Shown here piece after piece: positions 56,016 to 64,000 of a stretch of 64,000 bases of DNA. The notes under the pieces are model-generated. The model was not told where the DNA came from. It did not search any database and was given only the letters and a program-made list of their open reading frames with translations. Source of the stretch: Rotaria sordida. Its lineage: Eukaryota; Rotifera; Eurotatoria; Philodinida; Philodinidae. Position numbers and translations under genes: made by a program. Where the stretch lies: NCBI GenBank assembly GCA_905250125.1, contig CAJNOL010000779.1, positions 39,994 to 103,993 of the forward strand. The letters run 5' to 3'. Each line of letters opens with the position of its first letter. Positions within the stretch are counted from its first letter, which is position 1.

Positions 56016-56683
56016 TTTTTATTAAAAATTTAAATGAGAAATAAAAGACAATGATGTTCTAATATATTTATAGCTTTGATGAGTGTTGTATTATTTTTAA
56101 ATAATCAAGAATAAATAAAATCTTTTAAATAAATGAAGACGAATTTATTCAAAAACTAGACCTTGATCTAATAAACTCAAGTATTAATTGATTTCGAATA
56201 GAGAGTGTCTAAGGATCATGAGGGTTTGAAAATTCTCTAAGAAAAACTAAAGATGACGCGATTGAAAAACTGTTTCGGACATAATTGAAAGGAACACAAT
56301 GAGAAATAAGGGTGGGTTATATGAATTTTGGCCTGCAGAATTTTCGGATTGGGCTGGAATTATTTTAGGACTTTCGACCGGTGGTCTCACTGACTCCTAA
56401 AATAATCGCAGTTACGCGTAACTGCGTCGCAATTCGATCGCATTCGAACACATGGGAATGATATGCATGTCATCTCCGGTGTAAGTGATAGGCATTTATG
56501 CTACCATTCTCGCAATTTCATCGTCACCTAGAGGATCCTCTTGAGGATGCGGATAGAATTGGAATGATATCGGTCTTATCGAGCCGCATCCATAGCTAAA
56601 CCCCATCATCACACCCTCACTCTCAAGATTTCATGAAAAAATGAATAATTCATTAGAAAAAAACGGTTCAAATGATATTATAG
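56016..56683. other. Intergenic / 5' region of inhibitor gene
   Basis: No gene recognised. It may contain the undetected first exon of the protease inhibitor at 56684. Around 56390-56480 the sequence is less AT-rich, with a short palindrome (AGTTACGCGTAACT, 56410-56423). Confidence 0.35.
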
Positions 56684-57481
56684 GAACGAACCGAGAAACC
56701 AAAGACGGGAGTTCAAATCATGGTCACATTTGGTTGGCAAACCTGTCGGAGAGGCTGTTGCAGAAATTAAACGCGACGATCCGGGTAAGTCGATAATAAC
56801 AGCCCTCTAATGAACTTTCTTTGTTTCATTTTGAAAGTAAAAATATTTCTTTATTCTTCTCTTGTGGTACATTTAGAAGAGATTGAAACACGAGAAATAG
56901 AAAAAAATGTCGAATGATGAAAATCTTGAACGTATAAAAATGTCGAAAGGTAAAAGGAAAGAGTAAATAGACGAATTACCATTAATTTGTGTTTTATTTA
57001 CATCTAACGTTATCTTACAATATTCTTGGTTACTGTTTCTTGCGTAATACAATTATTGGCATAAAAAGAACAATAGCCATGGTGTGTGCTGTGAGTGTAG
57101 AGTGGGATGAGGTTTAGATGTGAGTGTATGTGTTACATTCATCTATACGTACTCTCACACCCTTATCTACGTCTGAATAATATGACCCATTGTTGGTTAA
57201 CATTTTCGACAGTGTTTTTCAAAGTGTCATACAATGTTTTCATCGTTCGACGTATTTATTTTTAAGCTTTTGTTTGGACAACTTATCTTTCGATCTATTT
57301 TATGCCTTTCACTTTTGTCATTAGTGCATTGTGGTAATTATTGTTCTTTATTGTATTTCGAACAGATCTCAACGTTGAAATACTATACTCAAACAGTATG
57401 TCGACCTGCGATGTACGTCATGATCGTGTCCGTGTTCGCTGCGATTTGAATGGTATAGTTTTGGGAGCTGGTATTGGTTGA
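56684..57481 (+). CDS. Potato inhibitor I-type serine protease inhibitor (5' end missing)
   Basis: Exon 56684-56784 encodes NEPRNQRREFKSW then SHLVGKPVGEAVAEIKRDDP, and exon 57366-57481 continues in frame as DLNVEILYSNSMSTCDVRHD and DRVRVRCDLNGIVLGAGIG, ending at TGA 57479-57481. WxxLVGKxxxEAxxxIK, the loop preceding DxRxDRVRV, and the terminal NGIV...P/G-IG are the hallmarks of potato inhibitor type I (family I13, eglin/CI-2 fold), small inhibitors of chymotrypsin- or subtilisin-like proteases. The reactive-site loop here reads LYSNSMSTCDVR. No in-frame ATG exists in the first exon, so a short upstream exon is missing. The 581-nt intron carries a TGTGGG-like hairpin. Codon use is less A/T-biased than in neighbouring genes, as in the nearby sirtuin. 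Confidence 0.7.
57081..57170. repeat. TGTGGG-like hairpin tract in inhibitor intron
   Basis: GGTGTGTGCTGTGAGTGTAG and GATGTGAGTGTATGTG are followed by CGTACTCTCACACCCTT. More degenerate than the tracts at 24328 and 59141, but with the same G-rich then C-rich order. Confidence 0.5.
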
Positions 57482-58140
57482 GCATCAAGAATATTGAAAA
57501 TAATCAACATAATGACAAACATTTTACCATTTTTGAGCTATCTCATTAGTAGTGATAACAAAAACATTTTGCTTCAGAGATGTCGCTGACAGCTGGACAT
57601 GACTGAACCACTACCATTATTTCATCTTCTACTGTTGTTTTTTTCCTGGATTTTTCAGTTGTGTCTTCTCTCTTCCTATATATATATATATATTCTGTTT
57701 TTTCTCGAAACAAACAGTTATTTGAACTTTTCCCTCTTTACTCTTGCAGAAAAAACTACTTCACCATCCAAAATCATGCGGAAAAAATGAAATTATTCAT
57801 TACAAGATGATATACAATATCGTATAGTATTACAACAAAAACCGTAGGATAAAAGATTGATGTGCCAGAAATATATATTTCAAAGTAGACCTACAACAAA
57901 ATTTGCATAAATTCTTTCAATGGTGGCAGGGTGTGAATGTGGGTGGGTGCTCTGTAAAAAAAACACATGTCATACTGAACCATAAAAGGTTCTAGATTTG
58001 GGTACCATTTTTAGAACCTTTTAAGGTTCGAGCATAGTCCGATTCTATCTCAAACCTTTTTTTTCTTTCTTTTAAAAATGGTTCTAGCCAGCTAGAAACC
58101 AATTCATTCGAGACTCTTTGTCTACTGCTGCTGATTGATT

Positions 58141-58495
58141 CTACATCTAACGACCTATTTCTATCCTTAGCTCATTATTTCTACTCCTAACTCTTATATC
58201 TATCCTTAATCCCTATTTCTATTCTTAACTTTATTCTTAATTCTATCCTTAACCTTATCCTTAACTACCTATTTCTATCCTCAATCTTATCTTGAACCGC
58301 CTATTCCTATCATTAGTGTATTCTTAACCTTATCCTTAGTTATCTATTTCTATTCTTATCCTTATCCTTAACCTTATCTTAACTACCTATGCCTATCTCT
58401 TAACCTTATCCTTAACCACCTATTCCTATCCTTACCCCTATCCTTAATCTTATCCTTAACTCGCATTTCTATTCTTAACCTTATCCTTACCCAAT
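58141..58495. repeat. Degenerate CCTTAA/CTATTTCTAT minisatellite
   Basis: About 350 bp built from recurring TATCCTTAACCTTATCCTTA, ACTACCTATTTCTATCC and TTCTTAACC modules. Unit order and length vary, so it evolves by slippage and unequal exchange. All frames are interrupted on the plus strand; the minus frame 58383-58586 (Arg/Asp repeats) is a by-product. Confidence 0.75.
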
Positions 58496-58499
58496 AAAA

Positions 58500-58725
58500 A
58501 AATGTCAGCTTATACCCGATTATATCAAATATTAATCCGATTTTTGCGCACCAAAATGAAAATGATAATCGATCGAAATCTTCCAAATTAACTATAATTT
58601 GATTTCAATCAAAAATTAAAACAATAATTTTTGATTGAAATCAAATTACGGTTAATTTAAAAGATTGCACTCGATTATCAATTTCATTTTGATACAAAAA
58701 AATCAGAATGTAATCTGACATCTTT
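58500..58725. repeat. Foldback element, intergenic
   Basis: Nearly perfect palindrome: AATGTCAGCTTATAC, TTTTGCGCACCAAAATGAAA and TTGATTTCAATCAAAAATT on the left are mirrored by AATTTTTGATTGAAATCAA, TTTCATTTTGATACAAAAAA and GTAATCTGACAT on the right. Arms are about 105 bp, loop about 10 bp. It abuts the minisatellite at 58495. Confidence 0.8.
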
Positions 58726-59140
58726 TTCACTTGGTAACCCTAATTGGGTGTTCCAAAAGACTCTTTCAGTTCATTTTTTTTTGCATATGTTTGCAATTTT
58801 ATCTAACTTGGTCAACTATCTTTTTTTAAATGATAGGTAAATGTACCAAATTTTATTGATACAAACAAACTTCGAAAGTACTGTTCAAATATGTGAAGTT
58901 TAACCCAAACACAAAGATTGAATTTTTTCTCTATTTTCGGAAAGACTTATAGATAATATCTGTTCTTAATTGCTTGAATTTTGACTTGATACCATTCAAT
59001 TCATTTTTTTAAAACATATCAAAATAAAAGCCTATGAACAGACTTTTCAACGATCAGACTATTCAAAAATCCTCATTACTCAATAAATCGTAGGAATTAA
59101 AAAATAAATATTGCATTATGTTTTTTTGAAGTTGGCAGCG

Positions 59141-59229
59141 GATTGGTGTGGGTGTGGGTGTGGATCGGTTTTTAATTATACCAACATCCACCTACACCCA
59201 GCCACATTCGCACCCACACTCACACCCAA
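59141..59229. repeat. TGTGGG-like hairpin tract
   Basis: The clearest copy: GGTGTGGGTGTGGGTGTGGA (59146-59165) contains uninterrupted TGTGGG units, followed after about 20 bases by CCACCTACACCC and CACCCACACTCACACCC. It lies 0.36 kb upstream of the broken sirtuin gene. Confidence 0.65.
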
Positions 59230-59593
59230 ATCCATTAAGATGTTACTCGGGTGTTTCAAATTTAGTGCCGATATGTACCCCACACTATGCGCTTTTGAAT
59301 ACAATCTAAGAGTATTGTCAAAGAGAATAAGGTCACGGTTTTCAAATCAATTCTGAAAAGAAAAAAACGAAATGCGTTTCTTTTGTCAAATTTTTCTGGT
59401 TCTATTGTTTTTACTTTCAATCTCACGTCAGTGGCGCACATAGCAAATGACGACAAGGCGTCATTGTTGTGCCAACGCTCTTGTTTGAATTGTTGTCAAC
59501 TCTACATCGACGCATGCACGCAGTATATATAAATCGAAAAGATTTCAGATTGCAATCGGTGGAAAAAAGTCTAATCAATTTATTAGGATATGA

Positions 59594-61050
59594 CCATATG
59601 GCATAGCAGATGAAGATCCCACAAAAAAAGAAATTATCGATCCACCTGACGTTCTCGATCAGAAACTTGACCAATTGGTCGAGTGGATTCGTAATTCAAA
59701 GCATTTTATCGTGTTTACTGGTAAGCCGAAGAAAAGTTTTCGAATAACGAAAGTAACTTTGTAAATTGTGATTGTTATAGGTGCAGGTGTGTCAACATCT
59801 ACAGGGTGAGTACGACTGAACTCTCAGAAGAAGGAAGTTGAATACCGAAAAATAGGAAAAAATTCTCAGGCTTTGCTGATAAAAACAGAAGATTTTGATT
59901 CTCTCTGGAATGAATATCTAAATCAAGGTCTCATCCATGTTTTGATTGTGAATTCTTTTTTCCTAATGGTTGAAGTTAAGGATAAATTATCTTTCCTTTT
60001 TTTTTTGCTAATATCGGATACCATTTTTGTATAGTATTCCTGACTTTCGATCCGGTATGAATACGATTCTACCAACCGGGCCAGGTGTGTGGGAACTTCG
60101 TGACCATCCGAACGCTAAGCGCTCTTCAACGGCTCGTACAATCAGTTTAGTAAAAGCAATTCCATCAGTTACACATATGGCACTTGTCGCATTGGCTCGT
60201 CGGAAACTTCTTCATTTTGCTATTTCTCAAAACATTGACGGTCTTCATCTAAGATCTGACTTGTCATCGTCGTTGTTTTCTGAGGTTCATGGTAATTCGA
60301 ACTTGGAAATATGCAAAAACTGTCACATGCAATATTGGCGCGATTATCAAACACGAACAGCCATCAAAGATCATGATCATCAGACACCGCGCAAATGTAC
60401 AAAATGCGGTTCGACATTGTAGGATTCGATTATTAACTTTGGCGAAAGTCTTTCACAACAAGAATTCGACGCAAGTTTTGGACATGCAGAAAAAGCCGAT
60501 GTTTGTCTGGTATTAGGCTCGTCATTACGCGTCCCACCAGCAGCTTATGTTCCACAAACAGTTGCGGAACGTGGTGGTAAATTGGCTATCGGCAATTTAC
60601 AATTGACTCCAATGACTTCATTGGCTCAATTAAATATTCACGCCCTGTGCGATGATCTTATGCGAGGTTTGATGGCCAAATTAGACATTCCCATACTTGA
60701 ATGGGAACTTCATCGGCGAGTACGTATTACCATTCAAAAACAAAAAAATTAAGATCATGGGTCTCGATGTCGATCAAGACATTCCATATACACTTTTTTC
60801 AAGAGTGAGAATATTCGTTCGACAAGGAACTCTGTCCAAACACGAATCCAAACAACTCACAGGTCGAGAATTTATCGAACACAAAATGCCGGTGAACGAT
60901 AGTACTGGTAAAATGGACGTTTATATTGAAATGCATTGGCAAGGCAATTACAATGAACCAATGTATACGCTTCGAACGCAATTGACAGATTCGACAAGAG
61001 AAGTACATCTTTTTTACAATCCAAAAGATCGCATGTGGCGTGAGCAATAA
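59594..61050 (+). pseudogene. Class IV-like (SIRT6/SIRT7-type) sirtuin, disrupted
   Basis: Exons 59594-59720, 59781-59805 (25-nt microexon) and 60035-61050. Family marks are all present: GAGVSTSTGIPDFR across the introns, SQNIDGLH, catalytic His in EVHGN, zinc cysteines CKNC and CTKC, LVLGSSLRV and LAIGNLQLTP. Sirtuins are NAD-dependent protein deacylases. Lesions: an in-frame TAG at 60420-60422 exactly where the protein continues with DSIINFGE; a +1 shift in an A7 run at 60742-60748, after which the invertebrate SIRT7-type C-terminal domain (LFSRVRIFVRQG, MHWQGNYNEPMYTL) resumes in another frame to 61050; and no in-frame start, with a stop at 59591 just before PYGIADEDPTKKEIIDPP. Sequencing or assembly error could explain the A-run, less easily the TAG. 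Third codon positions are richer in G/C than in neighbours. Confidence 0.8.
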
Positions 61051-61289
61051 AGTACTTCAAGTAGAAAATCTAAAGAACAGTTTTTGTAAATATTTTACTT
61101 TTATACTTCGAAAATGAAATGATTTCACTACTATCTTACGCCTTAAGAGTGACCTTAGAAAGTTATATCTTGTTATAGGTTTTTTTGAGAACAAAAAGTA
61201 TATGAATCATGGTTCATCTATGCAATTGTGTGGCAGGTGTTCCATAGGCTGAAAGACTAGGGTCTGGAATCGTGAATTAAAACCATAAA

Positions 61290-61338
61290 TGTCTGTCTGT
61301 CTGAGGGTGCGTGTGTGTCTGTCTGCCTGTCTGTTTGA
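61290..61338. repeat. TGTC/TGTG microsatellite
   Basis: TGTCTGTCTG, then GTGCGTGTGTGTCTGTCTG and CCTGTCTG: imperfect tetranucleotide repeat. Confidence 0.7.
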
Positions 61339-61387
61339 AACAGCTGTTTAAAATCAGTATGTATCGGACGGATGTCAGATTAGAGCG

Positions 61388-61600
61388 GATTTTCGGACCG
61401 AATCAGAAATAGTTTTTTTCAGATCAAATTGGAACTGATTTTTGGGCCAAATCGGAGATGGTTTTTCGGACCAGATTAAAGTTGAGTTTCAGACCAGATT
61501 AGATCTGATTTTCGAACCAATTTAGAGATGCTTTCGGCCCACACTACGGTTGATTTTAAGACGAAATCATAGCTAGTTTTCAGACCAGGTCAGAGATGAT
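61388..61600. repeat. Degenerate 23-24-bp tandem repeat
   Basis: About nine units of the form TTTTCGGACCAGATCAGAGA plus 3-4 bases (GATT/TGGT). Units differ by several substitutions and small indels, so this is an old array. No open frame of note. Confidence 0.7.
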
Positions 61601-61894
61601 GTTGTGGGTCTCGCTGTCAAAAATAGTGAGTGTAAATTTCAATGCAGATCCTATAGCACTCTTCTCCTTACGGACAGTAAGTGTTTTCAAAACTGAGCAG
61701 GAAACACGACAATGATGCGCAGACACTCGCTTCTGGAGCATACTGGAGCAACAGAAGCTCTAGTAGTCGAAACTACAAATCGACGAAACGCTGTGAAAGC
61801 CAGTGAAGTGAATAGTTAACTCCTTTGAATATGCCTGCGGAACACGACGACAAATACTGATGTTGACAGGGGAACCGTCCAAGGTGTCTCCCAC

Positions 61895-62710
61895 AGTTTG
61901 AGCTTATATTGGGCCCACATGGTGGTCTTAATAGGATTAGCAAAAGCCTAAAAGAGTTTGTGCTGATAGATCTTTGAAGCTGAGTTATGACCATTTTACT
62001 GAATTTTCGAGCGATTTTTAGGTATTTACCGAAAAATCAAATAACGGAATTTCAACCTGAAATTTTATCCATAGATAGATCTAATTACCCTTAGAATATC
62101 CTGAAAGTTTCATCTAAAAAGAATACTCCTTTGTCGAGATATTGAATTTTCAAGTAAATCCTATTTTTGTGCCATGTTTGCAAGGGGGAAACGGCGGACT
62201 TTTGGACTTGAAGTTACTTTGAGCTACTTTAAGCTACTTCAAGTTACTTTCAGCTACTTGAAGTAGCTTACTTTGAAGTATTTTTCAACTTCAAATTTAC
62301 CTGAAGTTACTTCAAGTTACTTTAAGCTACTTGTTACTACTTTGGGCTACTTGGGTGGTACTTTGAGCTACTTCAAGTAGTCTACTTTGACGTACTTTTC
62401 TACTTCAAGTCCGCCGTTTCCCCCTTGCATGTTTGTGACAAGCGACTATTTTTTTAAAGATTCAATATCTCGACGAAAGAGTATTCTTTTTAGATGAAAC
62501 TTTCAGGATATTCTAAGGGTAATTAGATCTATCTATGGATAAAATTTCAGGTTGAAATTCCGTTATTTGATTTTTCGGTAAATACCTACAAATCGCTCGA
62601 AAAAACAGTAAAACGATCATAACTCAGTTTCAAAGATCCATCAACACGAACTCTTTTAGGCTTTTGCTAGTCCTATTGAGACCACCTTGTGAGCCAGATA
62701 TAAGCTCAAA
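61895..62710. repeat. Large foldback element with nested insertion
   Basis: Arms of about 265 bp. Left TTTGAGCTTATATTGGGCC, CAAAAGCCTAAAAGAGTT, CCGAAAAATCAAATAACGG and CTTTGTCGAGATATTGAATT are mirrored on the right by AATATCTCGACGAAAG, CCGTTATTTGATTTTTCGG, AACTCTTTTAGGCTTTTG and ATATAAGCTCAAA. A 247-bp hAT-like element sits in the loop. Arm sequence is shared with 7065-7255. Confidence 0.87.
62173..62435. mobile_element. Non-autonomous hAT-like element, second copy
   Basis: The element proper is 62181-62427 (247 bp). It starts CAAGGGGGAAACGGCGGACT and ends with the exact inverse for 21 bp. The 8-bp direct repeat CATGTTTG flanks it (62173-62180 and 62428-62435). The interior is an array of GAAGTTACTT/GAGCTACTT-type units. 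It shares the CAAGGGGGAAA end and the ACTT(C/G)A-style array with the copy at 50036-50231, but the inner terminal sequence differs. Confidence 0.88.
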
Positions 62711-62800
62711 CGGCGGGTGTGTGGGTGTGGCTAGGGTACGGGTGAGTGTGGGTGGATGGGGTGTGGATGACAATAGAGTGAAACCACACACACTCGCACA
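62711..62800. repeat. TGTGGG-like hairpin tract
   Basis: GGCGGGTGTGTGGGTGTGGC and GGGTGAGTGTGGGTGGATGG are followed by ACCACACACACTCGCAC. It directly abuts the right end of the foldback element. Confidence 0.6.
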
Positions 62801-62840
62801 GATCAAGAAACATTAATATGAGGATTCAAAAACTTCATAC

Positions 62841-63746
62841 CTAGAGAAGGGTGTGGGTGGGGTATGGGTGTGGGGTGTTGGTGTTGATGTTCTTGGCACT
62901 CTTTTGACCCACATCCGCATATTGAATTAAACGTTTTCGATAATTTAATGAATAATTCTTATTACGTGATAATAATCTTTTGTCCAAACCGATAGACCAG
63001 GATCTTAATGTTTCTCGCTTTAAAAGATGTTTATAAAAAATATATGCGATTGCATCTTGTAAACTCCATAGTTCATTGTTTATAACTTTAAGATGATTCA
63101 TCATTATTGGTGGTAAAAATAATTCTGAATCAATTTCAGGTGCATTGATAATAACTGAATCATCATTATCTGTTGTATTACTATTATTATCATTAGATTT
63201 TTTATTAATATATTCATTAAACCATTTTGTAAATATATATTGTACATTAAATATTCGTGCAGGAACAGGTACAGAAAATAATTGATAAATTTGAAATCGA
63301 GTTAATTCATCTTCCAACGAACCCCAAGAATATAAATTTGTTCCAGTACGAAATAAATATTGAAATAACTTTTGAATTTCACGAAAACGTAATGATAATA
63401 TATCAGGTAAATGTGTTGTTTCAATTAATAAAACTAAAAGAGGTTTTTGATCTTCTTGTACGATTAAAACTTGAATAAGTGCAGGTATATGTGAATGAAT
63501 ATCAGACTCTGTATCAAATATAAAATCAGTTGCACATTTAATAATATCACATAAATTTTTTAATTCTTCTTCACTTGCCAATGAATTAATAAAAGAAATC
63601 ACATATGGTTTACGTGGATGATATAAAGAAAACAATTGTTCATAACGATGTTTTTGTTCATTCTTTTTATTAATACGATCAGTAACATGTGGATTTGTTG
63701 GTAATGACTGAACATTTGATAAAGACAAATTGAACATGACAATCAA
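62841..63746 (-). CDS. DEDD-type 3'-5' exonuclease-like protein, C-terminally truncated
   Basis: A single open frame of 301 codons from ATG 63746. FIFDTESD (Asp78, Glu80) fits motif I (DxE) of the RNase H-fold DEDD exonucleases; a domain continues with ALIQVLIVQEDQKPLLVLLI, LYSWGSLEDELTRF and an Asn/Gln motif (FNVQYIF). After an Asn/Asp-rich linker come LWSLQDAIAYIFYKHLL and RKRLIQYAD, which in such proteins leads into motif III (YAxxD). Here the frame instead runs into a TGTGGG-like tract and ends NTPHPYPTHTLL. Either an intron starts at GTGGGT (62912) and the last exon lies elsewhere, or the gene is truncated. I found no continuation in 61-62.8 kb. Similar proteins are, as I recall, multi-copy in bdelloids; function is unknown, and without motif III it should be inactive. 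Confidence 0.65.
   Translation of the reverse strand: MIVMFNLSLSNVQSLPTNPHVTDRINKKNEQKHRYEQLFSLYHPRKPYVISFINSLASEEELKNLCDIIKCATDFIFDTESDIHSHIPALIQVLIVQEDQKPLLVLLIETTHLPDILSLRFREIQKLFQYLFRTGTNLYSWGSLEDELTRFQIYQLFSVPVPARIFNVQYIFTKWFNEYINKKSNDNNSNTTDNDDSVIINAPEIDSELFLPPIMMNHLKVINNELWSLQDAIAYIFYKHLLKRETLRSWSIGLDKRLLSRNKNYSLNYRKRLIQYADVGQKSAKNINTNTPHPYPTHTLL
62847..62917. repeat. TGTGGG-like tract at the end of the exonuclease frame
   Basis: GGGTGTGGGTGGGGTATGGG and TGTGGGGTGTTGGTG. The C-rich partner is short (GACCCACATCC). It supplies the last 20 or so codons and the stop of the minus-strand frame. Confidence 0.6.
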
Positions 63747-63929
63747 AAAAAAATATAACTAAACAAAGAGAAGAAAAAAAACGATAAATCTAATAACAAA
63801 GTTAAATAAAAAAAAAGATAGATAAATCAATGTATAACCAAAATACAGGAAAGTAAAATAGAAGGAAAACCAATCGTTGCATAATAATAGATAATATATA
63901 TAGACGAAGTAATATATTATAATAACTTG

Positions 63930-64000
63930 TTACATATCAAATCGATCAGAACCAATCGAACGTAATTGTGATACATGAACTTGATAAATTTTTTTCTCAG
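63930..64000 (-). CDS. Possible last exon of a gene extending beyond the window
   Basis: On the minus strand an open frame from the window edge reads EKKIYQVHVSQLRSIGSDRF, then DM and a TAA at 63930-63932. The composition looks like coding sequence rather than noise, but it is only 22 codons and no family is recognised. The opposite strand ends TTTTTTTCTCAG, an acceptor-like string, so a plus-strand exon starting just outside is an alternative. Confidence 0.3.
   Translation of the reverse strand, partial: EKKIYQVHVSQLRSIGSDRFDM

Larger units (their letters stand above)
57482..59593. other. Intergenic, repeat-rich
   Basis: No gene recognised. It contains a G-rich TGTGGG-like run without a C-rich partner (57921-57950), a small hairpin around AAAAGGTTCTA/TAGAACCTTTT (57987-58023), a CCTTAA-type minisatellite (58141-58495), a foldback (58500-58725) and another TGTGGG-like hairpin (59141-59229). 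The Leu/Phe-rich frame 57599-57790 runs through a TATATA tract and is not believed. Confidence 0.5.
61051..62840. other. Intergenic, repeats and nested elements
   Basis: No gene. It contains a (TGTC)n stretch (61290-61338), a 23-24-bp minisatellite (61388-61600), a foldback (61895-62710) with a hAT-like element in its loop, and a TGTGGG-like hairpin (62711-62800). Confidence 0.55.

Noticed and set aside
58383-58586. Minus-strand Arg/Asp-rich repeat frame
   Set aside because: The residues follow the CCTTAA minisatellite; no independent evidence of a gene.
60697-61050. Separate small gene after the sirtuin
   Set aside because: Its product continues the sirtuin C-terminal domain in a shifted frame, so it is better read as part of the same disrupted gene.

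Overview
The window looks like nuclear DNA of a small invertebrate, most likely a bdelloid rotifer. It is strongly AT-rich and gene-dense. Its genes are split by many short (about 50-75 nt) GT-AG introns, and their closest recognisable relatives are animal proteins (PI4KB, PSMD3, BSX, DAXX, SPICE1, PLC-delta, NSMCE3). It also carries scattered stretches close to TGTGGG, the telomere repeat I remember for bdelloids, and splice-acceptor-like sites directly in front of some start codons, as expected where spliced-leader trans-splicing operates. There is one 100-N assembly gap (22676-22775). Exon borders were worked out by hand from GT/AG signals. For eight genes (annexin fusion, SPICE1, BSX, PSMD3, NSMCE3, DAXX, PLC, small MGNSSSS gene) the summed exons form one uninterrupted frame from ATG to stop; PI4KB and the phosphatase also close in frame but their starts are uncertain.

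Layout: 1-2368 no gene found. 2369-9712 (-) a 20-exon gene encoding an N-terminal DZANK1-like/hexosaminidase-C-like domain fused to eight annexin repeats. 9882-14626 (+) a SPICE1-like centriole protein, divergent from the annexin gene across only 169 bp. 16042-16995 (+) a BSX-type homeobox gene. 17-20 kb is empty apart from repeats; 20949-24141 holds poorly understood coding fragments around the assembly gap. 26119-32632 (-) phosphatidylinositol 4-kinase beta. 32829-36625 (-) proteasome subunit PSMD3/Rpn3. 36.6-40.6 kb holds a 1.26-kb palindrome. 40588-41435 (+) NSMCE3 (MAGE domain, SMC5/6 complex) is followed 45 bp later by 41481-46918 (+) DAXX, a histone H3.3 chaperone; the spacing, an overlapping AATAAA and a TTCTAG directly before the DAXX ATG suggest a two-gene operon. 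48561-49747 (+) a PGAM5-like histidine phosphatase. 51575-51947 (-) a small putatively myristoylated protein. 52532-56015 (+) phospholipase C delta. 56684-57481 (+) a potato-inhibitor-I-type protease inhibitor. 59594-61050 (+) a class IV-like sirtuin with a nonsense codon and a frameshift. 62841-63746 (-) a DEDD-type exonuclease-like protein truncated near its third catalytic motif. 63930-64000 (-) the possible 3' end of another gene.

The accessory layer is unusual. Nearly every intron longer than about 500 bp, and most intergenic gaps, contain imperfect palindromes (foldback elements). Two short elements share CAAGGGGGAAA termini, perfect 8-bp target duplications and internal ACTTCA-type arrays; they look like one non-autonomous hAT-like family, and one sits in the loop of a larger foldback. 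At least five loci carry a G-rich TGTGGG-like strand followed by its C-rich complement, so they can fold on themselves. The genes are mostly housekeeping (proteasome, phosphoinositide signalling, chromatin and genome maintenance, centriole) and form no pathway, apart from NSMCE3 and DAXX, both chromatin/genome-stability factors.
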